Source: CAZVKN01 sp964627035 (GTDB lineage Bacteria > Electryoneota > AABM5-125-24 > Hatepunaeales > Hatepunaeaceae). Taken from it: 64,000 nt of DNA. Numbering within the stretch: the stretch's first letter is position 1; each line of letters starts with the position of its first letter. Location of the stretch: contig CAZVKN010000016.1 in the NCBI GenBank assembly GCA_964627035.1, forward strand, positions 8,092 through 72,091, in the 5' to 3' direction. A program made the translations under genes and the position numbers. Below the pieces are notes generated by a model that worked only from the letters and a program-made list of their open reading frames with translations, had not been told where the DNA came from and did not search any database. Below are positions 52,081 to 61,801 of this stretch, in pieces.

Positions 52081-53285
52081 TTTGCGAGATAGTGTGACTT
52101 GGTCATCGGCACATAAGTTTTCTCAACCTTGTCATCAGTTATCTTTAAATTGTCAATCGTTTTTCGACGTGACATATTCCACAGCACTCCAACACTCCAC
52201 ATTGTTACCACCAATGAGGATCCGCCAGAACTGATCATGGGGAGCGGCAGCCCCGTCAACGGAACGACCCCGATCGTTACACTCATATGTATTAAAGCAT
52301 ACAGGATGACTGAACCGCTCAAACCGCTGCACAGCAGAAATGAGAACTTGTCTGTCTGAAGTTGACATATCTTGTATAAGCGATAAAACAGGTACAAAAA
52401 GCCGAATAACAGCAGCAGCACACCCCATAGTCCAAGTTCTTCTCCGACTACTGAATAGATGAAATCTGTATGCGGTTCGGGCAGGAACAGCATTTTTTGC
52501 TTCCCGTCTCCCAAGCCCACTCCGAAAATGCCGCCGCGACCAAACCCTATCAGTGACTGCTTCAGATGGTAGCTTCTCTCTCCAGCCAGCCACATCTGTA
52601 TAAATTCAATTAATCTCTGCCGCTGATAGCTGTTAGCCATAATGAGCAGGGTTGTACCTCCGACCGCTGTCACAGCCAAGCCCATCAAATACCTGTATTT
52701 GATCCCACTAAGATAGAACACTAAACCGGCGATCATCACCATCATTGCCGCACTTGATAGATCCGGTTGAAGGGCTGTCAACACAACAGGAATTGCCAAC
52801 ACCCCGATAACAACGAAGAAGTATCTGTCAAGCTTCCTAATGACGTTCGGGAATTCTGTCACGGTTCGAGCGAGAAGCACTATTATTAGACATCTCGCTA
52901 TCTCAGATGTCTGTACACTAAACGGTCCGATCACCAGCCATCTATGAGTGTTGTTGATCGTCGGACCCAAAAATAGCTGCACAAAGAGGATCAAAGAAAT
53001 GATAGCTATCCCGATATTCGCCCAACGATAATAACGACGAATGTCTATCACCATCCCGACGATCAAAGCAATAACAGCTACACCAAGATGTCTCGCCTGC
53101 TTAAATAGAATTGACAGATCTGATCCATGCTTGTCCGCAACAAGCCAGCTTGCGCTGTAAACCATTACCAGACCGAACAGGGTCAAGAACATCGCAGTTA
53201 TCAATAGCCACTGATCTCCCCGATGCCCGAATCCATCCGAGCGATTCGCATAACCGTATGTTGGAATAGTCGCTCTCTGGATCAT
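52077..53285 (-). CDS. ftsW: SEDS-family peptidoglycan polymerase FtsW
   Basis: 402 residues with about ten transmembrane helices. SEDS motifs: LIAVLALQP-like text is VVLTALQPDLSSAAMMVMI; then FGRGGIFGVGLGDGKQKMLFLPEPH and the signature TDFIYSVVGEELGLWG, and LTGLPLPMISSGGSSL. The catalytic Asp in the D-x-x-T/S-x-x pattern is in LQPDLSSA. It works with FtsI. It overlaps murD by 4 bases. Confidence 0.95.
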   Translation of the reverse strand: MIQRATIPTYGYANRSDGFGHRGDQWLLITAMFLTLFGLVMVYSASWLVADKHGSDLSILFKQARHLGVAVIALIVGMVIDIRRYYRWANIGIAIISLILFVQLFLGPTINNTHRWLVIGPFSVQTSEIARCLIIVLLARTVTEFPNVIRKLDRYFFVVIGVLAIPVVLTALQPDLSSAAMMVMIAGLVFYLSGIKYRYLMGLAVTAVGGTTLLIMANSYQRQRLIEFIQMWLAGERSYHLKQSLIGFGRGGIFGVGLGDGKQKMLFLPEPHTDFIYSVVGEELGLWGVLLLLFGFLYLFYRLYKICQLQTDKFSFLLCSGLSGSVILYALIHMSVTIGVVPLTGLPLPMISSGGSSLVVTMWSVGVLWNMSRRKTIDNLKITDDKVEKTYVPMTKSHYLAK

Positions 53286-54628
53286 GACAACTCCATTACC
53301 GCTTTTTTAAACAAGTCACCTCTCTGTTCAAAATTGTTGAACATATCAAAACTTGCACACAGCGGTGCCAGCAGCACACTATCCCCGGATGAAGCAAGTT
53401 CGTTTGCGATGTCAACGGCATATTCCATATCAGATGCATGATGAATAGTGGTAAAATCTCCTAGATCTGCCTCAATCTCCTCAGCAGATTCCCCAATCAA
53501 AATCATCTCTTTAACAGATTGAGCTACATCTACTTTGATGTCACCGAATCCGCCGCCCTTCGATTCACCTCCGGCAATCAACACAATTGAATCACCCACA
53601 GATTCCAAAGCCCACTTTCCAGAATCTACGTTTGTGCATTTTGAATCGTTTATCCAGTTGACACCGTTCAGCTCACGCACGAATTCGAGCCTATGTGGTA
53701 AGCCGTTAAAATCTTCCAATCCTTCACAAATAACATCCGGGGCAATATCCATGTATATAGCTGCAGTGATAGCAGCGAGAGCATTGGCGCTGTTGTGTCT
53801 TCCGGGTAGTTTCAACAGATCGCGTCGGAATCGAAATTCATCAGCCTGTGGCAACCTGAATACCATCTCATCACCCTCAAGAAATGCCCCTTGCGGAAGT
53901 TCCCTGCTGATGGAAAAGAGCAACTCCAACACATTCGCCCGATCAATCAGCGACACGACATTCTCGTCATCCGCAAAGTAAACGACAGGATCATCCGCAT
54001 CGAAGTTCAACCATAGCCTTGCTTTTGCCTGCTTGTAATTTTCAAATCCCTGATGCCATGAAAGGTGGTCAGGCGTTATGTTTAGCAGCAGTGCGATTTC
54101 CGGTCGAAACTGATCAATGGTCGCTAACTGGTATGACGAGACTTCGACTGCTAGCAAAGTTTCGTTGGATGTCAATTCTACAACCGATGTCAGCGGTGTA
54201 CCGATATTACCACAGGTAAACGAAGGCTGACCTGTCTTTTCAAATATATTGCCCAACAGCGCAGTAGTAGTGCTCTTGCCGTTCGACCCGGAGATCGCCG
54301 CCAGCCGTCCCCGACAGAAGCGATACCCTAACTCAAGTTCACCGATGATCGGTACCGATAGCTTCATACAGTTCTGAATCACTTCCGAGTGTGGTGAAAT
54401 CCCCGGGCTTACAACCACAAGGTCGAACTGCAGTTTCATCGCTTCGTCATGTCCACCGATGAATGTGGTCGCCCCTAACTGTTGAAGCTCCTTTTGCGCT
54501 CCCCGCAATTCTCTGCTGTTTGCGCTCTCACTGACTATCACATTCCAGTCTTTAGAAAGCATTAGCTTAGCAGCAGAGATTCCACTTTCTTTCATGCCGA
54601 GAATATGTACTGTTTTAGGTTCCATCAT
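53282..54628 (-). CDS. murD: UDP-N-acetylmuramoylalanine-D-glutamate ligase
   Basis: 448 residues. It adds D-glutamate. Motifs are HILGMKESGISAAKLML, the P-loop AISGSNGKSTTTALL, NITPDHLSWHQGFENY and the C-terminal HRLEFVRELNGVNWINDSKC. The C-terminal domain has LIAGGESKGGGF. It overlaps mraY by 4 bases. Confidence 0.96.
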   Translation of the reverse strand: MMEPKTVHILGMKESGISAAKLMLSKDWNVIVSESANSRELRGAQKELQQLGATTFIGGHDEAMKLQFDLVVVSPGISPHSEVIQNCMKLSVPIIGELELGYRFCRGRLAAISGSNGKSTTTALLGNIFEKTGQPSFTCGNIGTPLTSVVELTSNETLLAVEVSSYQLATIDQFRPEIALLLNITPDHLSWHQGFENYKQAKARLWLNFDADDPVVYFADDENVVSLIDRANVLELLFSISRELPQGAFLEGDEMVFRLPQADEFRFRRDLLKLPGRHNSANALAAITAAIYMDIAPDVICEGLEDFNGLPHRLEFVRELNGVNWINDSKCTNVDSGKWALESVGDSIVLIAGGESKGGGFGDIKVDVAQSVKEMILIGESAEEIEADLGDFTTIHHASDMEYAVDIANELASSGDSVLLAPLCASFDMFNNFEQRGDLFKKAVMELS

Positions 54629-56241
54629 CTGACCTTGAAAGAACCTAAGGTGATAAAAAGCAATAGTATCCCTATAATCCAGAACCTGATGACGATTCTT
54701 GACTGTACCTGAGCTCCTACCATTTCGAGTATTTTGCTCATCAGTCCGGGATTACTATTAAGGATATCAGGATTGATCCTCAACAGTTCATGTTCTATTT
54801 TCGGTGAAATCCTTTTTCTGAATTTATCACCCAGTGTCACCTCGTAGTGGTGATGAAGAGGTGCTATCTTCAGTATGCGCCTGCCTTTACCGAATCTAAT
54901 TCGCGTGTACTTAAACCAGTATCTCTGAACGAATGATGAACCGATTTCAACTATGAGCACACCGGCGAGAATTATCAGGAACAATTCCTTTTTGATGAGT
55001 AGAGTCGCAGTTGCCAGCCCTCCACCTAAAGCCAGCGAGCTTGCATCTCCCATGAATGTCAATGCCGGATATGCGTTGTACCACAAAAATCCGAGCGAAG
55101 CACCGATGATCGCAGCACAGTAGATTGAGATTTCTCCTGCATTGGGGATGTACATTATATTCAGGTAGCTGCTGAACTGAAAATGACCACTGACATAAGC
55201 GAGTAATCCTACACCAATCGAGATAATTGCAACCTGACCGATTGCCAGACCGTCCATTCCATCCGTCAAATTAAGCGCATTTGAAGTGCTAAAAATACAA
55301 ACTGTTACTATCAGTACAAACATAAACCCTATACCCCAAAATGCCCAGTTCAGGTGCATGTCCTTGACAAACGGTATTGTAGTTTCTGTGCGATGCTCAA
55401 GATATAAATTCTTGTGAATATATTCCGGGAAAATATCTTCCAACAACAGCCGGTTAAGCTTAATAAGTTCTTTTTCAGTTGGTTGAGTTTTTAATAGCTG
55501 TTCTGTTTTACTCCTCAATAATCCCAGTTCTAACCATCCATTCAGTTGATTGTGCAAGTCCCGACTACTGATCAGTATATTAAGTTCATTTATCAGGGTT
55601 GTGCGGATGTCATATAAGCTCGGTGATCCATTACTGCCGATTCTATCAAACATATAACGCGTATTGTCCGAGAACTGACCTTTCAGGAATCGGCATGTCG
55701 GATCGCTGTCATCCCTGATTTTAAGGGCAAATTCGACAGGATCGTTCAACTCACCTACCTGAAATCTCGCTGTCCCAAAAAAGGATGTGGGTGAATAATA
55801 CAGCAGCAAACCTACTACCAATCCCAATAAGACCTGACTGACACTCTTAAATTTCTCCGGAAGACCATTCTTCCACCCTTTAATCTTCATAGTGTCATCA
55901 ATCAATCCGACAGTTCCCATCCAAACAGTTACACCGAGCAAAAGAAGAATTGGAGTATGAGTCACCCTCGCAAACAGTACAGTCGCCAACAGAATCGCCG
56001 GAATGATGATCGTTCCACCGAGCAGTGGTGTACCTTCCTTGATCTTATGGTTTGCAGGAGTTCCTTCACGAACTTTACTGACAATACCCATCTTCTTTGA
56101 CTTATCAATCGCCCAGGGACCGAAGATGTAGCTGATGAGAAGTGCTGTGACCGCAGCTCCAACAGCACGGAATGTGATGTAATTAAACAGATTACTTATG
56201 ATGTGGTCTTGTGCGAGAAAATCAATCAGATATTGAAGCAT
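54625..56241 (-). CDS. mraY: Phospho-N-acetylmuramoyl-pentapeptide transferase, with large insertion
   Basis: 538 residues; the family is usually about 360. Motifs are GTPLLGGTIII, the first catalytic Asp pair in VGLIDDTMKIKGWKNGLPEK, the second motif NALNLTDGMDGLAIG and APLHHHYEV. Between the segment ending near residue 150 (FFGTARF) and HRTETTIPFVKD near 297 lies an extra region of about 145 residues. It is soluble and partly helical (LINELNILISSRDLHNQLNG). FCB MraY proteins have shorter insertions at this loop. The C-terminus has an extra helix. It overlaps murE by one base. It transfers the muramoyl-pentapeptide to undecaprenyl phosphate. Confidence 0.93.
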   Translation of the reverse strand: MLQYLIDFLAQDHIISNLFNYITFRAVGAAVTALLISYIFGPWAIDKSKKMGIVSKVREGTPANHKIKEGTPLLGGTIIIPAILLATVLFARVTHTPILLLLGVTVWMGTVGLIDDTMKIKGWKNGLPEKFKSVSQVLLGLVVGLLLYYSPTSFFGTARFQVGELNDPVEFALKIRDDSDPTCRFLKGQFSDNTRYMFDRIGSNGSPSLYDIRTTLINELNILISSRDLHNQLNGWLELGLLRSKTEQLLKTQPTEKELIKLNRLLLEDIFPEYIHKNLYLEHRTETTIPFVKDMHLNWAFWGIGFMFVLIVTVCIFSTSNALNLTDGMDGLAIGQVAIISIGVGLLAYVSGHFQFSSYLNIMYIPNAGEISIYCAAIIGASLGFLWYNAYPALTFMGDASSLALGGGLATATLLIKKELFLIILAGVLIVEIGSSFVQRYWFKYTRIRFGKGRRILKIAPLHHHYEVTLGDKFRKRISPKIEHELLRINPDILNSNPGLMSKILEMVGAQVQSRIVIRFWIIGILLLFITLGSFKVR

Positions 56242-57731
56242 TATTGATCAGTCTCCCGCTTAATCCAACCAAGTTTGTTCAATGCCTCCGCTGCAATCAA
56301 CCTGTCATCAAAAGAATGTTTCACACCATATTCCTCCTGATAAGGCTCATGTCCTTTTCCGGCTATCATAAGGATATCATTAGAGTTAGCGTTACCAACT
56401 GCCTTCTCAATAGCTTTTCTTCTGTCAACTTCACGTGTAACTTTATACAATTGTTCAGGTGCAATGCCTTCACAGATCATCTGTATGATTGAATTCGGCT
56501 CTTCGGTTCGGCTGTTGTCACTTGTGACTATTACTCTGTCAGCAAGTTCGGCTGCAATTTTACCCATTATCGGGCGTTTTATTGTGTCTCGATCTCCTCC
56601 ACAGCCAAAAATGACAACTAAATCTCTGTCACATATATTTTTAAGCGATTTCAACGCCCTTTCAAGAGGATCCGGGGCGTGAGCGAAGTCAACGAAAACT
56701 GAGAACGGCTGCCCGTGATTCACAGGTTCCATTCTACCGGGGACAGCCTTCAGAGCTTTTACACCGTTAATCACATCATCCACTCCCAATCCTAATCCCA
56801 TGGTGACCGCAGCAGATAGAGCGATGTTTTCACCGTGAAATATCCCGATCAGTGGAGTGGTTACTTCAAATGATCCGTAGTTTGAGTCAATCCTGAAGAT
56901 TCCCCCATTAAAGTTGTGCTTCACTGTGTGAGTCGTAAAATCCGCCCAGCTTTGTGAGTTGCCGAATGTGGTCACAAATTCAGAATTAGCCTCTTCAATC
57001 ATGAACTGTCCGTAAATATCTCCGGCATTAACAACCGCCAAGCCATTCTTGGGTAGCATCTTTAGAAGCAGTGATTTGGCTTCTATATAGTCTTCCATTG
57101 ATTTGTGAAAGTCGAGGTGTTCATGGCTTAAATTTGTAAATGCACCGACCACAAAGTGAGTCCCGTCCACTCTGCCAAGTGAGAGTGCATGTGACGACAC
57201 TTCCATAACGCAGTACTCGCATCCTGCTTCAAGCATCTCATTCCACAGTGAGCAGAGTGTGTCAATCTGAGGGGTCGTCAAGGTTGACCTGATCTTCTGT
57301 TTACCGGTATCATATTCAATAGTACCGATCAAACCGGACTTCTTACCGGCAGATGACAGAATTGACTGGATTATGTAGGCAGAACTGCTCTTGCCTTTAG
57401 TTCCGGTCAAACCGATAATTCTTAACTTCTGTGACGGATTGCCATTCAGCTCATGAGCCAGTTTCACGAGTGCTACTTTAATATCTTCGACCTGAATTCC
57501 CGGGATCGGTAGATTATCAGGTAGAGTATCTTGGGTGATTACCACGGATGCACCTTTGTCAGCAGCCGCTTCTACAAAATCCAATCCGTTGACTTTTTCA
57601 CCTGATCTCGCCAAAAAAGCATATCCTGCTTTCACGTCCTGAGAATTCTGCGTTAATCCGGTGACCTCATCCGGCAGATCGCCTACAGAGCTGACCACTT
57701 CCAGATCATGCCATTTCATGCGGGTCAGCAT
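56241..57731 (-). CDS. murE: UDP-N-acetylmuramoyl-tripeptide synthetase (MurE)
   Basis: 496 residues from the ATG at 57729-57731, which overlaps the ftsI stop (TAATG). Motifs are LTGTKGKSSSAYIIQSI (P-loop), VMEVSSHALSLGRVDG and NLSHEHLDFHKS. The motif that picks the third amino acid is DNSR at residues 405-408. Diaminopimelate ligases usually read DNPR, so the conserved Arg suggests meso-DAP. The tail has AGKGHEPYQE. The next gene is mraY; murF is absent. Confidence 0.94.
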   Translation of the reverse strand: MLTRMKWHDLEVVSSVGDLPDEVTGLTQNSQDVKAGYAFLARSGEKVNGLDFVEAAADKGASVVITQDTLPDNLPIPGIQVEDIKVALVKLAHELNGNPSQKLRIIGLTGTKGKSSSAYIIQSILSSAGKKSGLIGTIEYDTGKQKIRSTLTTPQIDTLCSLWNEMLEAGCEYCVMEVSSHALSLGRVDGTHFVVGAFTNLSHEHLDFHKSMEDYIEAKSLLLKMLPKNGLAVVNAGDIYGQFMIEEANSEFVTTFGNSQSWADFTTHTVKHNFNGGIFRIDSNYGSFEVTTPLIGIFHGENIALSAAVTMGLGLGVDDVINGVKALKAVPGRMEPVNHGQPFSVFVDFAHAPDPLERALKSLKNICDRDLVVIFGCGGDRDTIKRPIMGKIAAELADRVIVTSDNSRTEEPNSIIQMICEGIAPEQLYKVTREVDRRKAIEKAVGNANSNDILMIAGKGHEPYQEEYGVKHSFDDRLIAAEALNKLGWIKRETDQ

Positions 57732-59845
57732 TACGAATCCTCGCCGTATATCATGCACGGATCACCCAGCGAAACCTGCTCTCCCGCAAGTGGCTGTTGT
57801 CGGACAACCCGACCGGTTCCTGTCACTTTGAAGGTTAAACCTGCAGATGTCACCTTTTTAACAGCGTCTCTCAATGACAATCCTGACAGCAGCGGCACAA
57901 CCACTTTGGATGCTTCAAGTCCTTCAATAGGACCGACGGTCAGTTGAACAATTTCCTTAGTGGAAATCATAGCTCCCGGTGGCGGGATTTGATCGTAAAC
58001 GATGCTCCCCTCACCGGAGATCACATATTCAAGTTCTTTCTCTGACATTGTTGACTTTATCTCATCAGTTCTCTTAAAGCGTAGATCCGGGACCGACACC
58101 TGATGTTGATCTGAAGTCTTATTGCTGCCCCTTTTTACAAGCTGATAAAGCTCACTCTTCCGCTCAAGGATACGTTTTACAACACTTCGGAACACCGGCA
58201 CAGCAACACTGCTGCCTCCATGCTCGTCATTCGGACCGTCCGGCTCGTCAACACTGATCAGTACCAAATATCGTGGTCGGTCAGCCGGGAAATAGCCACA
58301 AAATGTTGCTATATATTTATCATCATAGTATTTATGATTTTCAAAATCAACTTTGAGTGCCGTTCCGGTTTTTCCGGCAATAGGCATATCTTTAATTGAA
58401 GCTCTGCGACCGGTTCCAAATTCAACCGTCCCCTTCAGACACTTTGTTAAAACTGATGCAGTATGTGACGACATCACCTGTCTCTTTACAACTACCGCTC
58501 GTGGTTCAGCCTGTCTGTTTGTCTGGCGCAGTCCGCGAATCAGTGTAGGCTGAAGCAGGTCCCCTCCATTGGCAATCGCGGCAAATCCCATGCTCAATTG
58601 AAGTAGCGATACTGCAGCCGACTGTCCGATCACAATCGAAGGTTTGGTCAAACCCGACCATTTATTAGGCTTTGGAATACTTCCTCTTGTTTCGCCGGGC
58701 AGCTCTATACCGGTTTTTTCATTGAAACCAAATCTCAGCATCATCGCATATATATCTTCCCGATCAATGTCCTGCATCATGCGAATCATGCCAACATTCG
58801 AGCTGTAAGCAATTACTTCCCTGAGGTTAATTAGACCGTGATTTCTGACATCCTTGAAGGTTTTACCATAAATAGTTATCCATCCGGGGTCGGTGTCAAC
58901 GGTGGTCTCAGCGGTTGCAAGACCTTTTTCAAGCAGCAGACTCGCCCCCACAATCTTCATACAGCTTCCCAATTCATACATATCCACAGTTGAGACATTC
59001 CGTTGGTTTTTCAGAGGATATTTGCGGTACTCGTTTGGATTCAGCGAAGGGATACTTACCATGGAAATAATCTCACCGGTCATCGGATCAAGCACAATTC
59101 CCGATGTGCGAATTGCGTTGTAATAATTCAGTGCCTCTCCAAGTTCTTCCTCGAGTATAGCCTGAATTGCCAGTTCAATTGTCAATACGATGTCACCACC
59201 ATCAACCGGAGGGATGTATGAAAGAGCTTCATCGAGATAGTGCCGTCCGAACACATCGAGCTGTACCACCCGTTTTCCAATTTTGCCGCCGAGCAGATCG
59301 TTGTATAACATCTCAATTCCTGATCTGCCTACGTCTTTAATATCTGTAAAACCAACAATTTGAGCTGCTAAGGTTTGATGTGGATATATCCGCTTAACTT
59401 CTGAATCATATCTCAAATTCCAACCAAGCGACTTGATTTGATCAGCTATCTGCGGTGACAACTTTCGCTCAAGATGGACAAAATCTTTGCCACCGGTAAG
59501 TTTATTTAAGTAAAATTTGGCTGGCCGTCCGGTGATGGAAGCCAGATCCTTTGCAAGCCAGACCGGGTCAATAACTCTACCAGGTTTCACGCCGGGCGAG
59601 ATGAAACCGTCGATGTTCTCAGTCAGCGGGACACCTGTTCGGTCAAATATTGTGCCCCTTTTGGGAAAGAGATCAACCGTCAGACGGTACTGTCTTTGAG
59701 CATCTTTACGCAAATCATCCGATTCAAAAATGTGCAGTTGAACCAATTGAACTAAAATCACAACGGACAACAGGCAGACCAACACCATAAACGGTTTTAG
59801 TCTTCCTTTTGATAGGCTGTTATGCTCGTTTCGAGTGATTATCAT
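57731..59845 (-). CDS. ftsI: Septal transpeptidase FtsI (penicillin-binding protein) with PASTA domains
   Basis: 704 residues. A membrane anchor (PFMVLVCLLSVVILVQLVQ) and dimerisation domain lead to the transpeptidase. Its catalytic motifs are SxxK at S294 (ELGSCMKIV), SxN in AYSSNVGMIRM and KTG in AGKTGTAL. The C-terminus has one or two PASTA-like segments (VSVPDLRFKRTDEIKSTM, VVPLLSGLSLRDAVKKV), known to bind beta-lactams or muropeptides. It overlaps ftsL by 4 bases and murE by one. Confidence 0.95.
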   Translation of the reverse strand: MIITRNEHNSLSKGRLKPFMVLVCLLSVVILVQLVQLHIFESDDLRKDAQRQYRLTVDLFPKRGTIFDRTGVPLTENIDGFISPGVKPGRVIDPVWLAKDLASITGRPAKFYLNKLTGGKDFVHLERKLSPQIADQIKSLGWNLRYDSEVKRIYPHQTLAAQIVGFTDIKDVGRSGIEMLYNDLLGGKIGKRVVQLDVFGRHYLDEALSYIPPVDGGDIVLTIELAIQAILEEELGEALNYYNAIRTSGIVLDPMTGEIISMVSIPSLNPNEYRKYPLKNQRNVSTVDMYELGSCMKIVGASLLLEKGLATAETTVDTDPGWITIYGKTFKDVRNHGLINLREVIAYSSNVGMIRMMQDIDREDIYAMMLRFGFNEKTGIELPGETRGSIPKPNKWSGLTKPSIVIGQSAAVSLLQLSMGFAAIANGGDLLQPTLIRGLRQTNRQAEPRAVVVKRQVMSSHTASVLTKCLKGTVEFGTGRRASIKDMPIAGKTGTALKVDFENHKYYDDKYIATFCGYFPADRPRYLVLISVDEPDGPNDEHGGSSVAVPVFRSVVKRILERKSELYQLVKRGSNKTSDQHQVSVPDLRFKRTDEIKSTMSEKELEYVISGEGSIVYDQIPPPGAMISTKEIVQLTVGPIEGLEASKVVVPLLSGLSLRDAVKKVTSAGLTFKVTGTGRVVRQQPLAGEQVSLGDPCMIYGEDS

Positions 59846-60216
59846 TCTGAAGGTTCTGAGGTTTTGTTATGCTTGACATCCTCATCCAAACTATGGCTCG
59901 ATTCCGGTATCCACACTGTATCACAAGCAGTGTTCGGGAATATCATGCCGAGTTTTTCCCTGGCTGCCTTCTCAATCCGTGCCGGTTCTGACAGTTGCTG
60001 ATACTCGACTGTCAAGATTCTTAGCTCGTTTCTCAGCGAATCTTCTTTCTGCTCAAGTGTCAGCACCCGACGTGCCAATTGATCGTGATAAATCTCTTTC
60101 TTCAACCATACAATGCACAAAACACCGGCTGCGACAGCTATGGCTATGATCTTCCAGAGCGGGACAGGAAGCCGACTGCCTGATTCGGTACTGTTTTGCG
60201 GTTGAAATTTGGACAT
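59842..60216 (-). CDS. ftsL: Cell-division protein FtsL
   Basis: 124 residues. The short cytoplasmic N-terminus is followed by one membrane helix (WKIIAIAVAAGVLCIVWL) and a coiled coil (LARRVLTLEQKEDSLRNELR), then ARIEKAAREKLGMIFP, the typical FtsL end. Its identity rests on this pattern and on position between rsmH and ftsI. It recruits FtsW and FtsI with FtsB, which is not seen here. Confidence 0.85.
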   Translation of the reverse strand: MSKFQPQNSTESGSRLPVPLWKIIAIAVAAGVLCIVWLKKEIYHDQLARRVLTLEQKEDSLRNELRILTVEYQQLSEPARIEKAAREKLGMIFPNTACDTVWIPESSHSLDEDVKHNKTSEPSE

Positions 60217-60319
60217 TAGTGCGATCTATGTATCAGTGGACTCGAGAATTCTATCAACCAAAATTGTTCAATGGTCTTAGATTTTCAGAAATTTTTACAA
60301 GCTAAATTTTGTTGACCGC

Positions 60320-61234
60320 CTATCTTATCTTCTCCGCCGCGCGCAAAAATGCTGAACGGCTTCTCGGATTTTTGTCAATTTCTGTCTGACTCGGACGTAT
60401 CACTTTATGTGTCAGGATGTTAAGATCGGGCTGGGCAGTGCAGACACAGACTGGGAACGAGGGGGGACAAACACATGTAAGAGCATGTTCTTTGAAGAAA
60501 TTCTTAATCAATCGGTTCTGAAATGAGTCGAACACCAAAAAAATCATTCGACCACCAGGTGCCAACCATTTGAGAGCGGCAGGCAGCATCTTCTCAATAG
60601 CGCTTAGTTCATCATTAAGTGCCAAACGGATGCTCATAAAAATGCGGGACAATCTCTTTTCAATAAATTGTGGGGAGGAATTCTTCCTAATCACCTCAGC
60701 AAGGTGCCCGGTAGATCGGATGGGACGGGCATTTGCAATTACCGATGCGATTTTGGATGCGTTCCGCTCTTCACCATATTTTCTAATTATATCAGCTAAT
60801 TCGTTTTTTGCAATGTTGTTGACAATTTCATCTGCAGTGATTCCTTGAGTTTGATCATAGCGCATATCCAACACACTGTCGAATCTATGACTGAATCCTC
60901 TGCTCTCATCGTCCAATTGATCGCTTGATAAGCCGACGTCACAAAAAAATCCGTCTATTTTACCGACTCCCCACTCAGAGATAATGTTGTCGGAATCTGC
61001 GAAATTACCATGAACCAACGTGACTCCGTTCCAATCGGCAAATCTCTTTCTTGCATGTTCAATGGCTTTGGGGTCCCAATCAATTCCAAGCAGTTTCAAT
61101 GATCTATCAGCGGATTTCAGCAATGCCTCTGCATGATTTCCACCATTAATCGTCCCGTCAACGTATTTTGTACCGCCGTTTTCCAAGAGTAGTTTGGTTA
61201 CATAATCAACTAATATTGGAATGTGGTGACTCAT
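60320..61234 (-). CDS. rsmH: 16S rRNA (cytosine-1402-N4) methyltransferase
   Basis: 304 residues. It methylates C1402 in the decoding centre. Motifs are YVDGTINGGNHAEALL, LGIDWDPKAIEHA, FFCDVGLSSDQLDDESRGF, the long insertion SRIFMSIRLALNDELSAIE and MIFLVFDSFQNRLIKNF. The C-terminal RSRSAFLRAAEKIR matches the family end. The gap to ftsL is 103 bases and to mraZ one base. I see no promoter in the 103-base gap. Confidence 0.95.
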   Translation of the reverse strand: MSHHIPILVDYVTKLLLENGGTKYVDGTINGGNHAEALLKSADRSLKLLGIDWDPKAIEHARKRFADWNGVTLVHGNFADSDNIISEWGVGKIDGFFCDVGLSSDQLDDESRGFSHRFDSVLDMRYDQTQGITADEIVNNIAKNELADIIRKYGEERNASKIASVIANARPIRSTGHLAEVIRKNSSPQFIEKRLSRIFMSIRLALNDELSAIEKMLPAALKWLAPGGRMIFLVFDSFQNRLIKNFFKEHALTCVCPPSFPVCVCTAQPDLNILTHKVIRPSQTEIDKNPRSRSAFLRAAEKIR

Positions 61235-61235
61235 G

Positions 61236-61760
61236 CTACACTGCCGGTGGATCTACACCCGGATCCGATTTCCGGTTTTGTTCCTGTTTTTCCCGTTTTG
61301 GACTGTCGTATAGATCCATTCTTGCTTTATTTTCATCGTACTCTTGAGTTTTCTCTTTTTCGTAAGCGTCAAGGAGCGTCGGATTCCATATTTCAATGTG
61401 GTCTTTATGACCATATATCACTGCTTCCCGGGTTAGCCTGGCAAACTCAAGCAACTGTTGTGGGATCTTCATTCTCCCCTGTTTGTCAATGCTGCAGTCG
61501 GCACTGTAACGGTAAAGACCGCGGGAAAACCTTAGTCTGGCTTCTGGAGACAGATCCAAGTCTGGAAGCGTATCTACGTACTCATCAAAAACTTCAATCG
61601 GGAATCCGTAAATACAAGTACCCACACCGCGCGTTAAAACCACCACTTCTTCGGATTTCGAGAAATCGGTTTTGAACGCATGACGAACCTGAGCAGGGAC
61701 ACTTATCCTGGATTTATCGTCAATATTGTAATGATAATCTCCGCGGAGGTGGATATCCAT
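61236..61760 (-). CDS. mraZ: Transcriptional regulator MraZ, long form
   Basis: 174 residues from the ATG at 61758-61760, which lies near the usual start of the SpoVT-AbrB fold (HLRGDYHYNIDDKSRISVP). A start at 61805 would add 15 residues but places the ATG inside a palindrome. Both AbrB halves are visible; the second has YSADCSIDKQGRMKIPQQLL. The C-terminal 25 residues are a charged tail (KREKQEQNRKSDPG) beyond the usual length. MraZ binds direct repeats upstream of its own gene and represses the dcw cluster. The repeats at 61836-61856 could be the sites. Confidence 0.88.
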   Translation of the reverse strand: MDIHLRGDYHYNIDDKSRISVPAQVRHAFKTDFSKSEEVVVLTRGVGTCIYGFPIEVFDEYVDTLPDLDLSPEARLRFSRGLYRYSADCSIDKQGRMKIPQQLLEFARLTREAVIYGHKDHIEIWNPTLLDAYEKEKTQEYDENKARMDLYDSPKREKQEQNRKSDPGVDPPAV

Positions 61761-61801
61761 GGGTTGCAATAACCTTGTTATGACTTTTATCGGATGATTC
61801 A

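Noticed and set aside
57732..57758. Upstream start for MurE
   Set aside because: It would overlap the end of ftsI; the TAATG start at 57731 gives the tight coupling seen across the cluster.
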